Shown here: positions 55,624 through 64,000 of the stretch, one piece after another
How the letters are laid out: every line of letters begins with the position of its first letter
Position numbering within the stretch: position 1 is the first letter of the stretch
NCBI GenBank assembly: GCA_964019425.1
Contig: OZ025831.1
Span: 558,001-622,000, forward strand
Reading direction: 5' to 3'
DNA: 64,000 nucleotides
Source of the DNA: Flectonema sp. DT1601
Taxonomy: Eukaryota; Euglenozoa; Diplonemea; Diplonemida; Diplonemidae
Made by a program: the position numbers and the translations under genes
The notes under the pieces: generated by a model
What the model saw: the letters and a program-made list of their open reading frames with translations, nothing else
The model's database searches: none
What the model was told of the DNA's origin: nothing

Positions 55624-56072
55624 ACTTTGCTGATCGGTAAGCAAAAAACCGATGTTCCTGTTTTCTTTCGTTATTCTCAACTCGCTGTCCCCATCATGGT
55701 GTGATCTACAACAAAGAATGCACCACTTCTTTGGGGATGGAGGAAGTTTTGTCAACTTTCGAAAATTGTGTTTTTGTCGTTTTTTTTTTAATATAAAATA
55801 TTTGAAGAGCAGTCGGACCAATTGAGTTGATCTCCACTTTGATGTGGCGGTGTTTTCGATACGTCATCGACTTTAACTTTGCTCTCTCTCACTCTGCCTC
55901 TCTCGTTGTTTCACTCTTTGTATGGTTTCCATCTATCTCTTAACTGATCAATCGATACGGTTGATCCATTGAAGACAAGAAAGTTTCGAAGGTAATTATT
56001 AATTTTCAAACTTTGTGGCCTTCGTATTGGATGAATTGTTTGATTGAAATCAAGCAACGGTGATAGTCGTAG

Positions 56073-56180
56073 ACTTGCCTTGACGGGTTCAAGAACTTGA
56101 TGGCACACAGGACCAAGATGGTGCTTGTGAAGGCTTACTACACTGAACTAAAGGCACCAATGTGCAAGATTTACCAGTAG
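56073..56180 (+). pseudogene. GST C-terminal remnant, array 2 unit 1
   Basis: Frame-preserving C-terminal GST fragment of the TKMVLV type ending at the original stop codon, with its own GST-like promoter upstream. Confidence 0.8.
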
Positions 56181-56584
56181 ACTTTCGTTATTCTCAACTC
56201 GCTGTCCCCATCATGGTGTGATCTACAACAAGGAATGCACTTCTTTGGGGATGGAGGAAGTTTTTTGAAATTGCGAAAATTGTGTTTTGTCGTTTTTTTT
56301 AATATAAAATATTTGAAGAGCAGTCGAACCCATTGAGTTGAGTATCTCCTCTCTTTGGTGTGGCGGTGTTTTCGATACGTCGTCGACTTTTAACTTTGCT
56401 CTGTCTCTGCCTCTCTCTTTGATTCTCTCTTTGTATGGGTTTCCATTTCTTAACTGATCAATTGATACAGTTGATCCATTGAAGACAAAAGAGTTTCGAA
56501 GGTAATTACTGTTATTAAATTTGAGGTTTTGGGGACTCGTATTGAATACCTTTTCTCGAACAGTTTTCTCCGATTCTCACCAAA

Positions 56585-57247
56585 ATGTCGATCAAGATTG
56601 TCTACTTCCCAATGCCTGGACGTGCTGAGCCAATAAGACTCGCACTCACTTTGGGAGGAATCAAGTTCGAAGACGAACGGTTGTCATTCGGTGAAGACGG
56701 TTGGGGAAAGCTGAAGGCTGAAGTTGCGCCACTGCAGCTTCCATTGTTGCACGTCGGCGACAAGGTGTACGGACAGAGCACTGCGCAGTTGAGATACGCG
56801 GCGAAGGTTTCGAAGTTCGAAGGGCGTTCCCTGTACCCGGAGGATTCCCTGCAGGCTCTGGAAGTCGATGAGCTCGTTGCCATGTTGGAGGACATGTTTT
56901 CACCAATCGGAGCGACTTTCAAGATGGCGGAGGGTCCAGAGAGGGATGCGGCCCGTACGAAGGCGGTCAGCGAAGGAGGAGATTCACACAAGTGGATTTC
57001 GGAGATCGACTCGAGGTTGGGAAAGTCGAAGAGCGGGTTCGCTGTTGGTGACCACATGACGATGGCAGATGTTGCGGTGTTTTGTTTCGTTCAGCCTCTG
57101 AGGTCTGGAGTCATGGACGGGATTCCATTGACTTGCCTTGACGGGTTCAAGAACTTGATGGCACACAGGGCTAAGATTGCCGCCATCCCTGCTGTGAAGG
57201 CTTACTACACTGAACTAAAGGCTCCAATGTACAAGATTTACCAGTAG
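56585..57247 (+). CDS. glutathione S-transferase, sigma-like, array 2 copy 2
   Basis: Product of 220 aa with Leu182 and Ile instead of Val at residue 5 (MSIKIVYF), two conservative differences from the main form. The active-site Tyr7 and QSTAQLRYAA are intact. Leader intron and 3' hairpin as in the other copies. Confidence 0.95.
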   Translation: MSIKIVYFPMPGRAEPIRLALTLGGIKFEDERLSFGEDGWGKLKAEVAPLQLPLLHVGDKVYGQSTAQLRYAAKVSKFEGRSLYPEDSLQALEVDELVAMLEDMFSPIGATFKMAEGPERDAARTKAVSEGGDSHKWISEIDSRLGKSKSGFAVGDHMTMADVAVFCFVQPLRSGVMDGIPLTCLDGFKNLMAHRAKIAAIPAVKAYYTELKAPMYKIYQ

Positions 57248-57696
57248 ACTTTGCTGATCGGTAAGCAAAAAACCGATGTTCCTGTTTTCTTTCGTTATTC
57301 TCAACTCGCTGTCCCCATCATGGTGTGATCTACAACAAAGAATGCACCACTTCTTTGGGGATGGAGGAAGTTTTGTCAACTTTCGAAAATTGTGTTTTTG
57401 TCGTTTTTTTTTTAATATAAAATATTTGAGGAGCAGTCGAACCAATTGAGTTGATCTCCACTTTGATGTGGCGGTGTTTTCGATACGTCATCGACTTTAA
57501 CTTTGCTCTCTCTCACTCTGCCTCTCTCGTTGTTTCACTCTTTGTATGGTTTCCATCTATCTCTTAACTGATCAATCGATACGGTTGATCCATTGAAGAC
57601 AAGAAAGTTTCGAAGGTAATTATTAATTTTCAAACTTTGTGGCCTTCGTATTGGATGAATTGTTTGATTGAAATCAAGCAACGGTGATAGTCGTAG

Positions 57697-57804
57697 ACTT
57701 GCCTTGACGGGTTCAAGAACTTGATGGCACACAGGACCAAGATGGTGCTTGTGAAGGCTTACTACACTGAACTAAAGGCACCAATGTGCAAGATTTACCA
57801 GTAG
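57697..57804 (+). pseudogene. GST C-terminal remnant, array 2 unit 2
   Basis: Same as the unit 1 remnant of this array: about 35 codons with frame and stop preserved. Confidence 0.8.
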
Positions 57805-58209
57805 ACTTTCGTTATTCTCAACTCGCTGTCCCCATCATGGTGTGATCTACAACAAGGAATGCACTTCTTTGGGGATGGAGGAAGTTTTTTGAAATTGCGA
57901 AAATTGTGTTTTGTCGTTTTTTTTAATATAAAATATTTGAAGAGCAGTCGAACCCATTGAGTTGAGTATCTCCTCTCTTTGGTGTGGCGGTGTTTTCGAT
58001 ACGTCGTCGACTTTTAACTTTGCTCTGTCTCTGCCTCTCTCTTTGATTCTCTCTTTGTATGGGTTTCCATTTCTTAACTGATCAATTGATACAGTTGATC
58101 CATTGAAGACAAAAGAGTTTCGAAGGTAATTACTGTTATTAAATTTGAGGTTTTGGGGACTCGTATTGAATACCTTTTCTCGAACAGTCCTTCTCCGATT
58201 CTCACCAAA

Positions 58210-58305
58210 ATGTCGATCAAGGTTGTCTACTTCCCAATGCCTGGACGTGCTGACCTGCCTCTGTCTTTGATTCTGTCTTTCGCACCACCGAATAATTTTA
58301 GTTAG
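58210..58305 (+). pseudogene. truncated third GST copy ending array 2
   Basis: The leader and first 14 codons (MSIKVVYFPMPGRA) are intact, then unrelated sequence follows and the frame stops after 31 codons. The breakpoint (about 58253) differs from that of array 1 (about 23337), so the two right edges formed separately. Confidence 0.85.
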
Positions 58306-58356
58306 TTGCCGATTCTCTTTTTTAAATTTATTTCTTCAATTCAGTAACACAAAGTT

Positions 58357-60304
58357 ATGACGTTATTCAAACCAAAGTACTGGTCTGATGACTTCTTTTC
58401 TACTCCACACCGAAAGAGAGGTTATGGTTATCCTCAACATTTCTGTTGTGTGTTGTCAGAATGTGATAAGAACCATAAGGAATGTGAGTACTCCAGTAAA
58501 GACGTATTCGAGTTGGTGTGGATTTGCTTAGACGAAGAACACCAAAATGAAAAAGCAATTGAAATAGAAGGAGCAACTAGAGTGTTGACACACAGTATCA
58601 CTACTTTGGAGGATACTCAAATTGGACTCTTGTTTCCGACACTGTTGAGTAAAAATACGATTCCAAAAATAAAATTTGAAATTACCAAAGTAGTTACAGC
58701 CAATGAACAACGTCTAGTTCAGGGAATTGAACTTCTCATAACTATTTTATATGATTCTTTAACAAGGAATGTTCTTGTTCCGTATGCGCAATCAGCTCTT
58801 TTACTTCTTCGTTCGTTGATGTTGTCATCAAAATATAAAACACCGTCATCCAGAGCAACTGATAGTCTAGTAGCGTTATGTCTTGTGACATTCTTACGGG
58901 TATCTGATCATACTGGTTTGAATAACACGGCTGCTAATGTGTTGTACCCACTTCTGTCGAAGAGACATGATCTGACTAAAGTCCCGTTTGGGATTCATGT
59001 TGTCAATAGATGTTTTCATATAAATAGACTTGAAGGTGGACCTGGTGGATATCATGCATTTTGTAACCTTTGCAGCATCGATTCACGGCTTTCTCTTCCA
59101 GAAATATGGGTAAAGATGACCGTCGCAGGAGTGAAATGGCGTACCGATCACCATTTAATTTCTTTAATTAAAAAAGCACCAATAAATCAGTTACTCGCAG
59201 ATGCAGCTGTATGTGTCTCACAGTTAGGTGGGACAGACGGTTCCCACGCACCCAGATTTGACACCAGTCAGGTAACAGAAAGCTTACACACATTCTTAAA
59301 TAAAACCTTCCAACTCCAACTTCAAGAAGCCATCCCTGTAATAGACACATTGTATAACTGTGGCGACTTGACTGGAACTGATGGCTTAGCAGTGTTGTTC
59401 TTAAAGTGGGTCGCAGTTCTTCTAAAAGAAAAACACAACATAAATATTTTATGTTCTATTGGAGTTCACAAAGTATTAACAGCGTTGTTAGCAAGTATGA
59501 TTCCACAGACTACTAAAAATATTCATATTGACCCTACTTGTTCGGCTGAGGAATTTGGAATGACGCAATTTCCATGTTTTCAATTGTTAGCGAGCTGTCA
59601 AAAATTACCTATAATTGAAAAGTATATTTTAGGTATGGAAGCTGAACCAGTGGAAGTTCCGTTGGAGTGCAGACATGTAATCTCGTGCTTCACGTCGTTG
59701 TTGGAAACTATGAAAAAAATTAACACCACGCCTGCGATAAAACACATTGCTATTAATCTTCATTCGAGTGGGTTGCCGGTTCTCTTGATGAAGGTGAAGG
59801 CTGTTCATCAATTGGCGTTGTTGGCGTCTGTTGATCCTTCGTTGTTCTCTGACTTCTTCGCAAGTAATACAACTCCAGCCAAGGGGATTATCACTCTTCT
59901 CGAGACCAACCCAACTGGAGGAGATGAGCTTATCATACTAAAGGCACTGTGTTCTGATCCAAGATCTAAGAAATTACTTCCTGGTGAGCTTCTTCTTTAA
60001 AATAGGAGCGTTGCCAATGAATCAAGTGGTCGACTCTGTGCCTTGCTGTTTATTTCTTCGTTTTCTTTATTCTGTTTTGGACTTTAAAAAAATAAAAATA
60101 AAAACATTTAATCTTAACATGACGCATACCCGACTGGGTTCTCTGACTTTACACGCAAAATGGTACCAAATAATGTTATTGTAATTATGTTATATTCTCA
60201 CAGGAATTAAGCATGTCAGGGGGGGAGTGATTGCTGCTTTTATTGCATTTAATATTGGAGTCATAATAAATTATAAAAAAAAGAATCGGCACTTCACTAA
60301 ATAA
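58357..60304 (+). CDS. ARM/HEAT-like helical protein with C-terminal membrane anchor; function unknown
   Basis: Exon 1 is 58357-59983 (donor CCTG|GTGAGC) and exon 2 is 60204-60304 (acceptor TTCTCACAG). The 220-nt intron joins them in frame. Product of 575 aa. The N-terminus is Cys/His-rich (HFCCVLSECDKNHKEC). The body is leucine-rich antiparallel helices of ARM/HEAT type (SALLLLRSLMLS, HQLALLASVDPSLFSDFF). The short last exon adds one membrane helix (GGVIAAFIAFNIGVIINY) followed by KKKNR, as in tail-anchored proteins. No family recognised. A 5'UTR splice acceptor TTCAATTCAG ends at 58343. Confidence 0.7.
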
Positions 60305-60361
60305 TTCTCACACTTTGTTTTTGTTTGTCGCAACCGGATCCCTTAATATTTAAACACTTCT

Positions 60362-60660
60362 CTAAACCACTCGTAAACTCGATCCCGCCTCCTCAAGCTT
60401 CTTCATAACAAGCTCTAGCATGTGTGAAGCCTTGGCAACTAAGGTATAACCGCGTCTCGCGGCCGCCACTACCGCCATGTTGTCCACATGGGCACAGATC
60501 TCCATCGGTTGTGTGTTACCATCTATAACTCGTAGTATTTCTCTGCAGAGAGCAAACATTTCCTTGACAAATATATCACTAGCTTCAGGATATCGGAACT
60601 CACCCCATTCCTTCACGCTAGTTTCATAAATCACAATTCCCCACCTGCATCACTTGCATC
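60362..60660 (-). pseudogene. fossil fragment of a retroelement RNase H domain
   Basis: On the minus strand this codes about 90 residues resembling the RNase H part of retroelement polyproteins: an acidic DAS start, KEMFALCREILRVID and a DN element within ICAHVDNMAVVAAARRGYT. It is short and broken, with at least one break. The family (DIRS-like or LTR-like) cannot be decided. It looks old and lies alone between two genes. Confidence 0.5.
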
Positions 60661-60753
60661 AGTGGCGGTTCGAGATGAAAAAAAAAAAAAAAAAAAAGGA
60701 AGGAAGGCTTGGTGTTTATGTGTTTTCTTTAATTCAGGAAAAGTAAATAAATA

Positions 60754-62094
60754 ATGGCTGACCTAGCTCCACGGCATTCACGATTATCGATGGTTCGTCA
60801 GGGATCTACACTTGAGACTCCTCGTGGTGTTAGAGATAGAGGTCCACTTAACGAGGATATAGTACAAGCTGAAAAACAGTTAGAAACTGCCGCCATGAAG
60901 CCAACCTTAGACAGACGAGCAGTCACTAAACAAGAATATTCTGCTGGGCTTAAAATAATTGAAGAAGCAAAGGAGTTGTGTTATGATGGTAACGCTTATC
61001 AAAGAAAGACTGATCAGCTTGGAGCGGATCTCAAAACACTGAAAGAGTTGGACAGCGATGCGGATCAAGAACTCAAAAAAATTAAACTCGAAAATGTGAA
61101 ACTCCGACAAGACGCTGAAGAATTGCAGACTAAATATAAAAAAGCTGAGACATCATGCACGCAATCGTTGTCGCAATTTGCTATTTTGAAAAGAGAAATT
61201 GATGACATGCGTCTAGAGAAAGAAGGTCTACAAAAAGAAATCGACTACCTCGTTGATGAAATTGAGGTACTCAATGAAAACTTATACATCCAAGAAATGA
61301 ATGTCGACACACTGAAGAACGTCTCAACAAAACTTCAAGAAGACATTCAAAAGTATAAAAAACAACAAGAAGTAACAGCTGAAAAACATCGTCTGGCAGT
61401 CCTCAGAATGGAATCAGAAATAGCTAAAGACGTCGAAGAGTTAAATAAAGAATACGAACAGAAAGAATCTGAACTAAGAAATCTTCTTCGACAGTCTGAA
61501 CATCTACGTCAACAAGCAGAGAGAGAATGGCTGAATAGAGAAGCTCGCTTAGAAAGATCTGCCAAGGAGGAAGTGGCAGCTAAAAACGACGAACTACAAA
61601 AGCTACGAACCCGAATTGAACAACTACTCAGAGAACAGATTGACACAATGAGAAGTCGTGTACTGGATCAACAAAAAGAAGGAACAGCATCAAATCCGCT
61701 TCCAGGTAAATCCACAAAACGACTATCAAAAGTTCCTGTTGACCTTTGTCAACTAACTCAGTCAGTACTTGCCGATCATTCTTCTGGAAAGAAGATTCTC
61801 TCTCTTGAACTATCCGCTACTGGTGATGAGTTCCGTTCTCCTGCTTACTGGCAAGGTTCTAAACCTGTACACATTGGAGATAATTCCTCTGTTGATATTG
61901 GAGTTAAGCTCTGTGCTGATAATACTAGTTTATTAACATTACCTGCTGCTTCTCGTAATCCAGATGCTGCTCTTTCGATGTCTACCAGACTTGACATGCA
62001 AAATCAGGAACGAACCTGGCGTTTTGGTACTGCTCACGGTGCTGAACTCGTGTTGGGGCTACAAATAATACCACCCTTAGTAAGGAGAACATAG
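60754..62094 (+). CDS. coiled-coil protein, faintly intermediate-filament-like; function unknown
   Basis: Product of 446 aa in one exon. A short head rich in Arg/Ser (RHSRLSMVRQGSTLETPRG) precedes a continuous coiled-coil rod of about 260 residues (about 30-310), including RLEKEGLQKEIDYLVDEIEV and LRNLLRQSEHLRQQAEREWL. A Ser/Lys linker and a C-terminal region of about 110 residues that looks beta-rich follow (KKILSLELSATGDEF, RTWRFGTAHGAELVLGLQII). The head-rod-tail layout recalls lamins and other intermediate-filament proteins, but the conserved rod-end motif and a clear lamin-tail signature are missing. Could also be a basal body or axoneme coiled-coil protein. A splice acceptor TTTAATTCAG in the leader ends at 60738. 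Confidence 0.7.
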   Translation: MADLAPRHSRLSMVRQGSTLETPRGVRDRGPLNEDIVQAEKQLETAAMKPTLDRRAVTKQEYSAGLKIIEEAKELCYDGNAYQRKTDQLGADLKTLKELDSDADQELKKIKLENVKLRQDAEELQTKYKKAETSCTQSLSQFAILKREIDDMRLEKEGLQKEIDYLVDEIEVLNENLYIQEMNVDTLKNVSTKLQEDIQKYKKQQEVTAEKHRLAVLRMESEIAKDVEELNKEYEQKESELRNLLRQSEHLRQQAEREWLNREARLERSAKEEVAAKNDELQKLRTRIEQLLREQIDTMRSRVLDQQKEGTASNPLPGKSTKRLSKVPVDLCQLTQSVLADHSSGKKILSLELSATGDEFRSPAYWQGSKPVHIGDNSSVDIGVKLCADNTSLLTLPAASRNPDAALSMSTRLDMQNQERTWRFGTAHGAELVLGLQIIPPLVRRT

Positions 62095-62311
62095 ATGTGA
62101 TAAGTGTCGTTTAGAATGAATTGCTTGCCTTTCAGTTTTATTGTATTTTAGAATCGAACTTGTTTTCTACGTTTGGTAGAAATTGTTGTTATTGTTTTGT
62201 TTCTGTTTTTTTGTGAATTTTTGCTTTTTTTTTTTTTTTTTTTTTTGAAAAAAAAAAAACAAACTTTATTTCTTCCTCTAAAAGAAGATATTCCGCAAAT
62301 CCACATTTAAA

Positions 62312-63181
62312 ATGGTCGACCAGATTGGAAAGGGATGGTTCAGTGAGATGTCTCCTATGTGGCCAGGACAGGCTCAGTCTCTTGAAGTTGATGAAGTTTT
62401 GTGGAACAAGAAGAGTGATTTCCAGGATGTTCTTGTCTTCAAGAACAAGGGACCTTGGGGAACAGTCTTTGCTCTTGATGGAGCAATTCAAGTCACAGAC
62501 AAGGATGAGTTTAGCTACCATGAGATGATGGCACACATTCCTTGCTTTGCTCATCCAACTGGTCCTAAAAACGTTTTAATTATCGGAGGAGGTGATGGTG
62601 GTGTCATGCGTGAAGTACTAAAGCACGATACCGTTGAGACTGTCACTCTATGTGACGTCGATAAGATGGTTCCTGAGATCTCAAAGAAGTTTTACCCAAA
62701 GTTGTCTTGCTCATTTGATGACCCTCGCACTACCGTCCACATCGGTGATGGATTCGAATTCTTGAAAGACAAAGAAGGGAAATACGATGTTCTTATTGTT
62801 GACTCTTCTGATCCAGAAGGACCAGCCTCAACTCTATTTGGAAAAGAATTCTACGACAGATGTAAGAAATCCCTTCGCCCAGGAGGTGTATTGGTGACCC
62901 AGGGGGAATCGTACTGGATCCACTTGAACCTTATTAAGGATATGACTAACTTTATTCGTGAGATTGGCTTCAACCACGTTGAATACTGCAGCATCTCTAT
63001 CCCAACATACCCTTGTGGAAATATCGGATTCTTTGTTTGCTCAGATGCTGTCTCTGCTTCTGTGCCAAGTAGAGAACCAACTGAGGCTGTTCAGGAAACT
63101 CTTCAGATGTACTCGTCAGACATTCACAAGCAATCATTTGTTCTGCCTCCTTTTGTTAAGCGTGAGTTGGGTATGAAATAA
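62312..63181 (+). CDS. SPDS: spermidine synthase
   Basis: Product of 289 aa, typical for eukaryotic spermidine synthases (about 290-340). It transfers the aminopropyl group from decarboxylated S-adenosylmethionine to putrescine in the cytosol. Motifs: WFSEM-x-x-MWPGQAQSLEVD at the N-terminal beta-domain, LDGAIQVTDKDEFSYHEMM at 55-73, nucleotide-binding GGGDGGVMREVLKH at 92-105, DVDKMV at 115-120, catalytic DSSDPEGP at 164-171, TQGES (putrescine pocket) and PTYPCGNIGF near the C-terminus, which also favours spermidine over spermine synthase. ATG 62312 is the only sensible start; it is preceded by T and A runs. No intron. Confidence 0.97.
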   Translation: MVDQIGKGWFSEMSPMWPGQAQSLEVDEVLWNKKSDFQDVLVFKNKGPWGTVFALDGAIQVTDKDEFSYHEMMAHIPCFAHPTGPKNVLIIGGGDGGVMREVLKHDTVETVTLCDVDKMVPEISKKFYPKLSCSFDDPRTTVHIGDGFEFLKDKEGKYDVLIVDSSDPEGPASTLFGKEFYDRCKKSLRPGGVLVTQGESYWIHLNLIKDMTNFIREIGFNHVEYCSISIPTYPCGNIGFFVCSDAVSASVPSREPTEAVQETLQMYSSDIHKQSFVLPPFVKRELGMK

Positions 63182-63769
63182 AAGGATTTCTACGGTGACT
63201 TTTATCAAAAAAAAAAAAACTTATGTTCCATGTTAGTGTGATGTGTTTCTACGTTCCGAGGAACTTCAATCAAGAATGAAGGGTTGATTTTTTATTTATT
63301 TTTTTTGTTTTTGAAGCAACAGCCAAGACTGCAACGATTAAGTCGTCCGCGTCAAATACGAAATACTAATGGATCGCCTTGTTTCCAGGCTGCTTCAATG
63401 TTTTGTTAAATTTCCGCATCGGTCGCTCCCTATTTCGGGTGAGCACTGGGTCTTTATTATACTCAAGTCATCATGCTTTTTTTATTTCTATTTTTTTTTT
63501 TCTTTCTCTTCTTGAGGTCGTTCACATAGTTTTTACTGTCTGTTGAAAAAAAAAAAAAAAAACAAATACTTGTCCAGGTCGCGACCCGCATGAAAATCTA
63601 AAATCATAAATGACGAGTTGAAGACATGTAGTCGGAGAGTTGATTGGCTTAAAAAATTAAATGTAATTATTTTGTATTAAATCTCATATTCTTAACCAGC
63701 ACTCCAATCTCTGTCAATTAGTTGAAAACGAAAAAAAAAAAAAAAAAAAAAAAAAGAACTAAAAAAGAA
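63182..63769. other. intergenic region before a TPR gene
   Basis: Contains the spermidine synthase 3'UTR, A runs at 63208-63220 and 63545-63561, and an A run of about 24 at 63731-63755 just before the next ATG. No gene recognised. Confidence 0.5.
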
Positions 63770-64000
63770 ATGGCAGAGCCACCTGCACCAACAGGCAAAG
63801 CCCGAGAACTCTGGGAAGAAGGGACTCGCTCATTAAAAAGAGGTGATGTGAAAGACGCTGTAGCGTTATACACTCAAGCTTTAGAATTACGACGAGGAGA
63901 CAGTAGATTACTCAGCAATCGGAGTGCTGCATGGCTGGTGTTGGGTGACGCGGAATCAGCGTTTGCTGATGCGGGAAAATGCATTCAATCAGCACCCCGA
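63770..64000 (+). CDS. TPR protein, 5' part only
   Basis: Seventy-seven codons before the window ends. After MAEPPAPTGK come two tetratricopeptide helices pairs: ARELWEEGTRSLKRGDVKDA with VALYTQALELRRGD, then SRLLSNRSAAWLVLGDAESA with FADAGKCIQ. The spacing (W/A, G-D/A, Y-x-x-A-L, N-R-S-A-A) is the TPR consensus of co-chaperone-like proteins such as STI1/Hop or TTC family members. The specific protein cannot be told from this part. Confidence 0.85.
   Translation, partial: MAEPPAPTGKARELWEEGTRSLKRGDVKDAVALYTQALELRRGDSRLLSNRSAAWLVLGDAESAFADAGKCIQSAPR

Larger units (their letters stand above)
54780..58253 (+). repeat. GST tandem array 2 (two genes plus a cut-off third)
   Basis: Start codons at 54961, 56585 and 58210 give periods of 1624 and 1625 bp. 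It uses the same unit as array 1, including the gutted remnant, in the same orientation, 31 kb downstream. The left edge is a partial promoter, and the right edge breaks 44 bp into the third coding sequence. Confidence 0.95.

Overview
This is nuclear DNA of a unicellular eukaryote. It is AT-rich, with GT-AG introns mostly 60-100 nt long, many poly(dA)/poly(dT) runs, a nuclear-encoded mitochondrial ribosomal protein, polyubiquitin genes and a eukaryotic-type 28S rRNA fragment. I cannot assign the lineage from the sequence alone; a free-living protist is my inference. All recognised genes lie on the + strand. Several have introns that join separate open frames, and exon limits are given from phase-compatible GT-AG junctions.

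Layout. 1-524: last exons of an unrecognised membrane protein. 1-4 kb: SAM-domain CAX-type cation/H+ exchanger. 4.4-12.3 kb: four-exon gene for a giant (about 2,543 aa) type I membrane protein made of about 20 extracellular repeats, seven of them in an exact 360-bp tandem. 14.3 kb: ribosomal protein L27a. 15.2-23.3 kb: tandem array of five nearly identical glutathione S-transferase (GST) genes plus a truncated sixth copy. 23.8-26.0 kb: TMEM8/myomaker-like membrane protein and a BMT5-like (DUF2431) methyltransferase. 27.3-43.5 kb: five tandem polyubiquitin genes with 6+5+9+6+7 = 33 identical ubiquitin units. 44-50 kb: mitochondrial bL19, a large helical-repeat protein and an apolipoprotein N-acyltransferase-like protein lacking the catalytic Cys. 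50.5-54 kb: Lys/Glu-rich coiled-coil protein. 55-58.3 kb: second GST array from the same 1.62-kb unit. 58.4-63.2 kb: helical-repeat membrane protein, coiled-coil protein, spermidine synthase. 63.8 kb to the end: start of a TPR protein.

The most unusual part is the polyubiquitin cluster. Genes 2-5 share a duplicated spacer with a promoter and a 5'UTR intron. In gene 2 that intron holds a complete-looking 4.23-kb retroelement with 7-bp target-site duplications, and a paralogous intron shows the empty site. Its large ORF joins a Penelope-like reverse transcriptase to a C-terminal domain that reads as a Josephin-type (ataxin-3-like) deubiquitinase. Its 3' region carries all conserved strands of a hammerhead ribozyme, in a non-standard order. 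The same intron in gene 5 received a 493-bp inverted 28S rDNA fragment.

The gene neighbourhood is otherwise ordinary housekeeping content. Two families (GST, ubiquitin) have expanded by tandem duplication and been homogenised.
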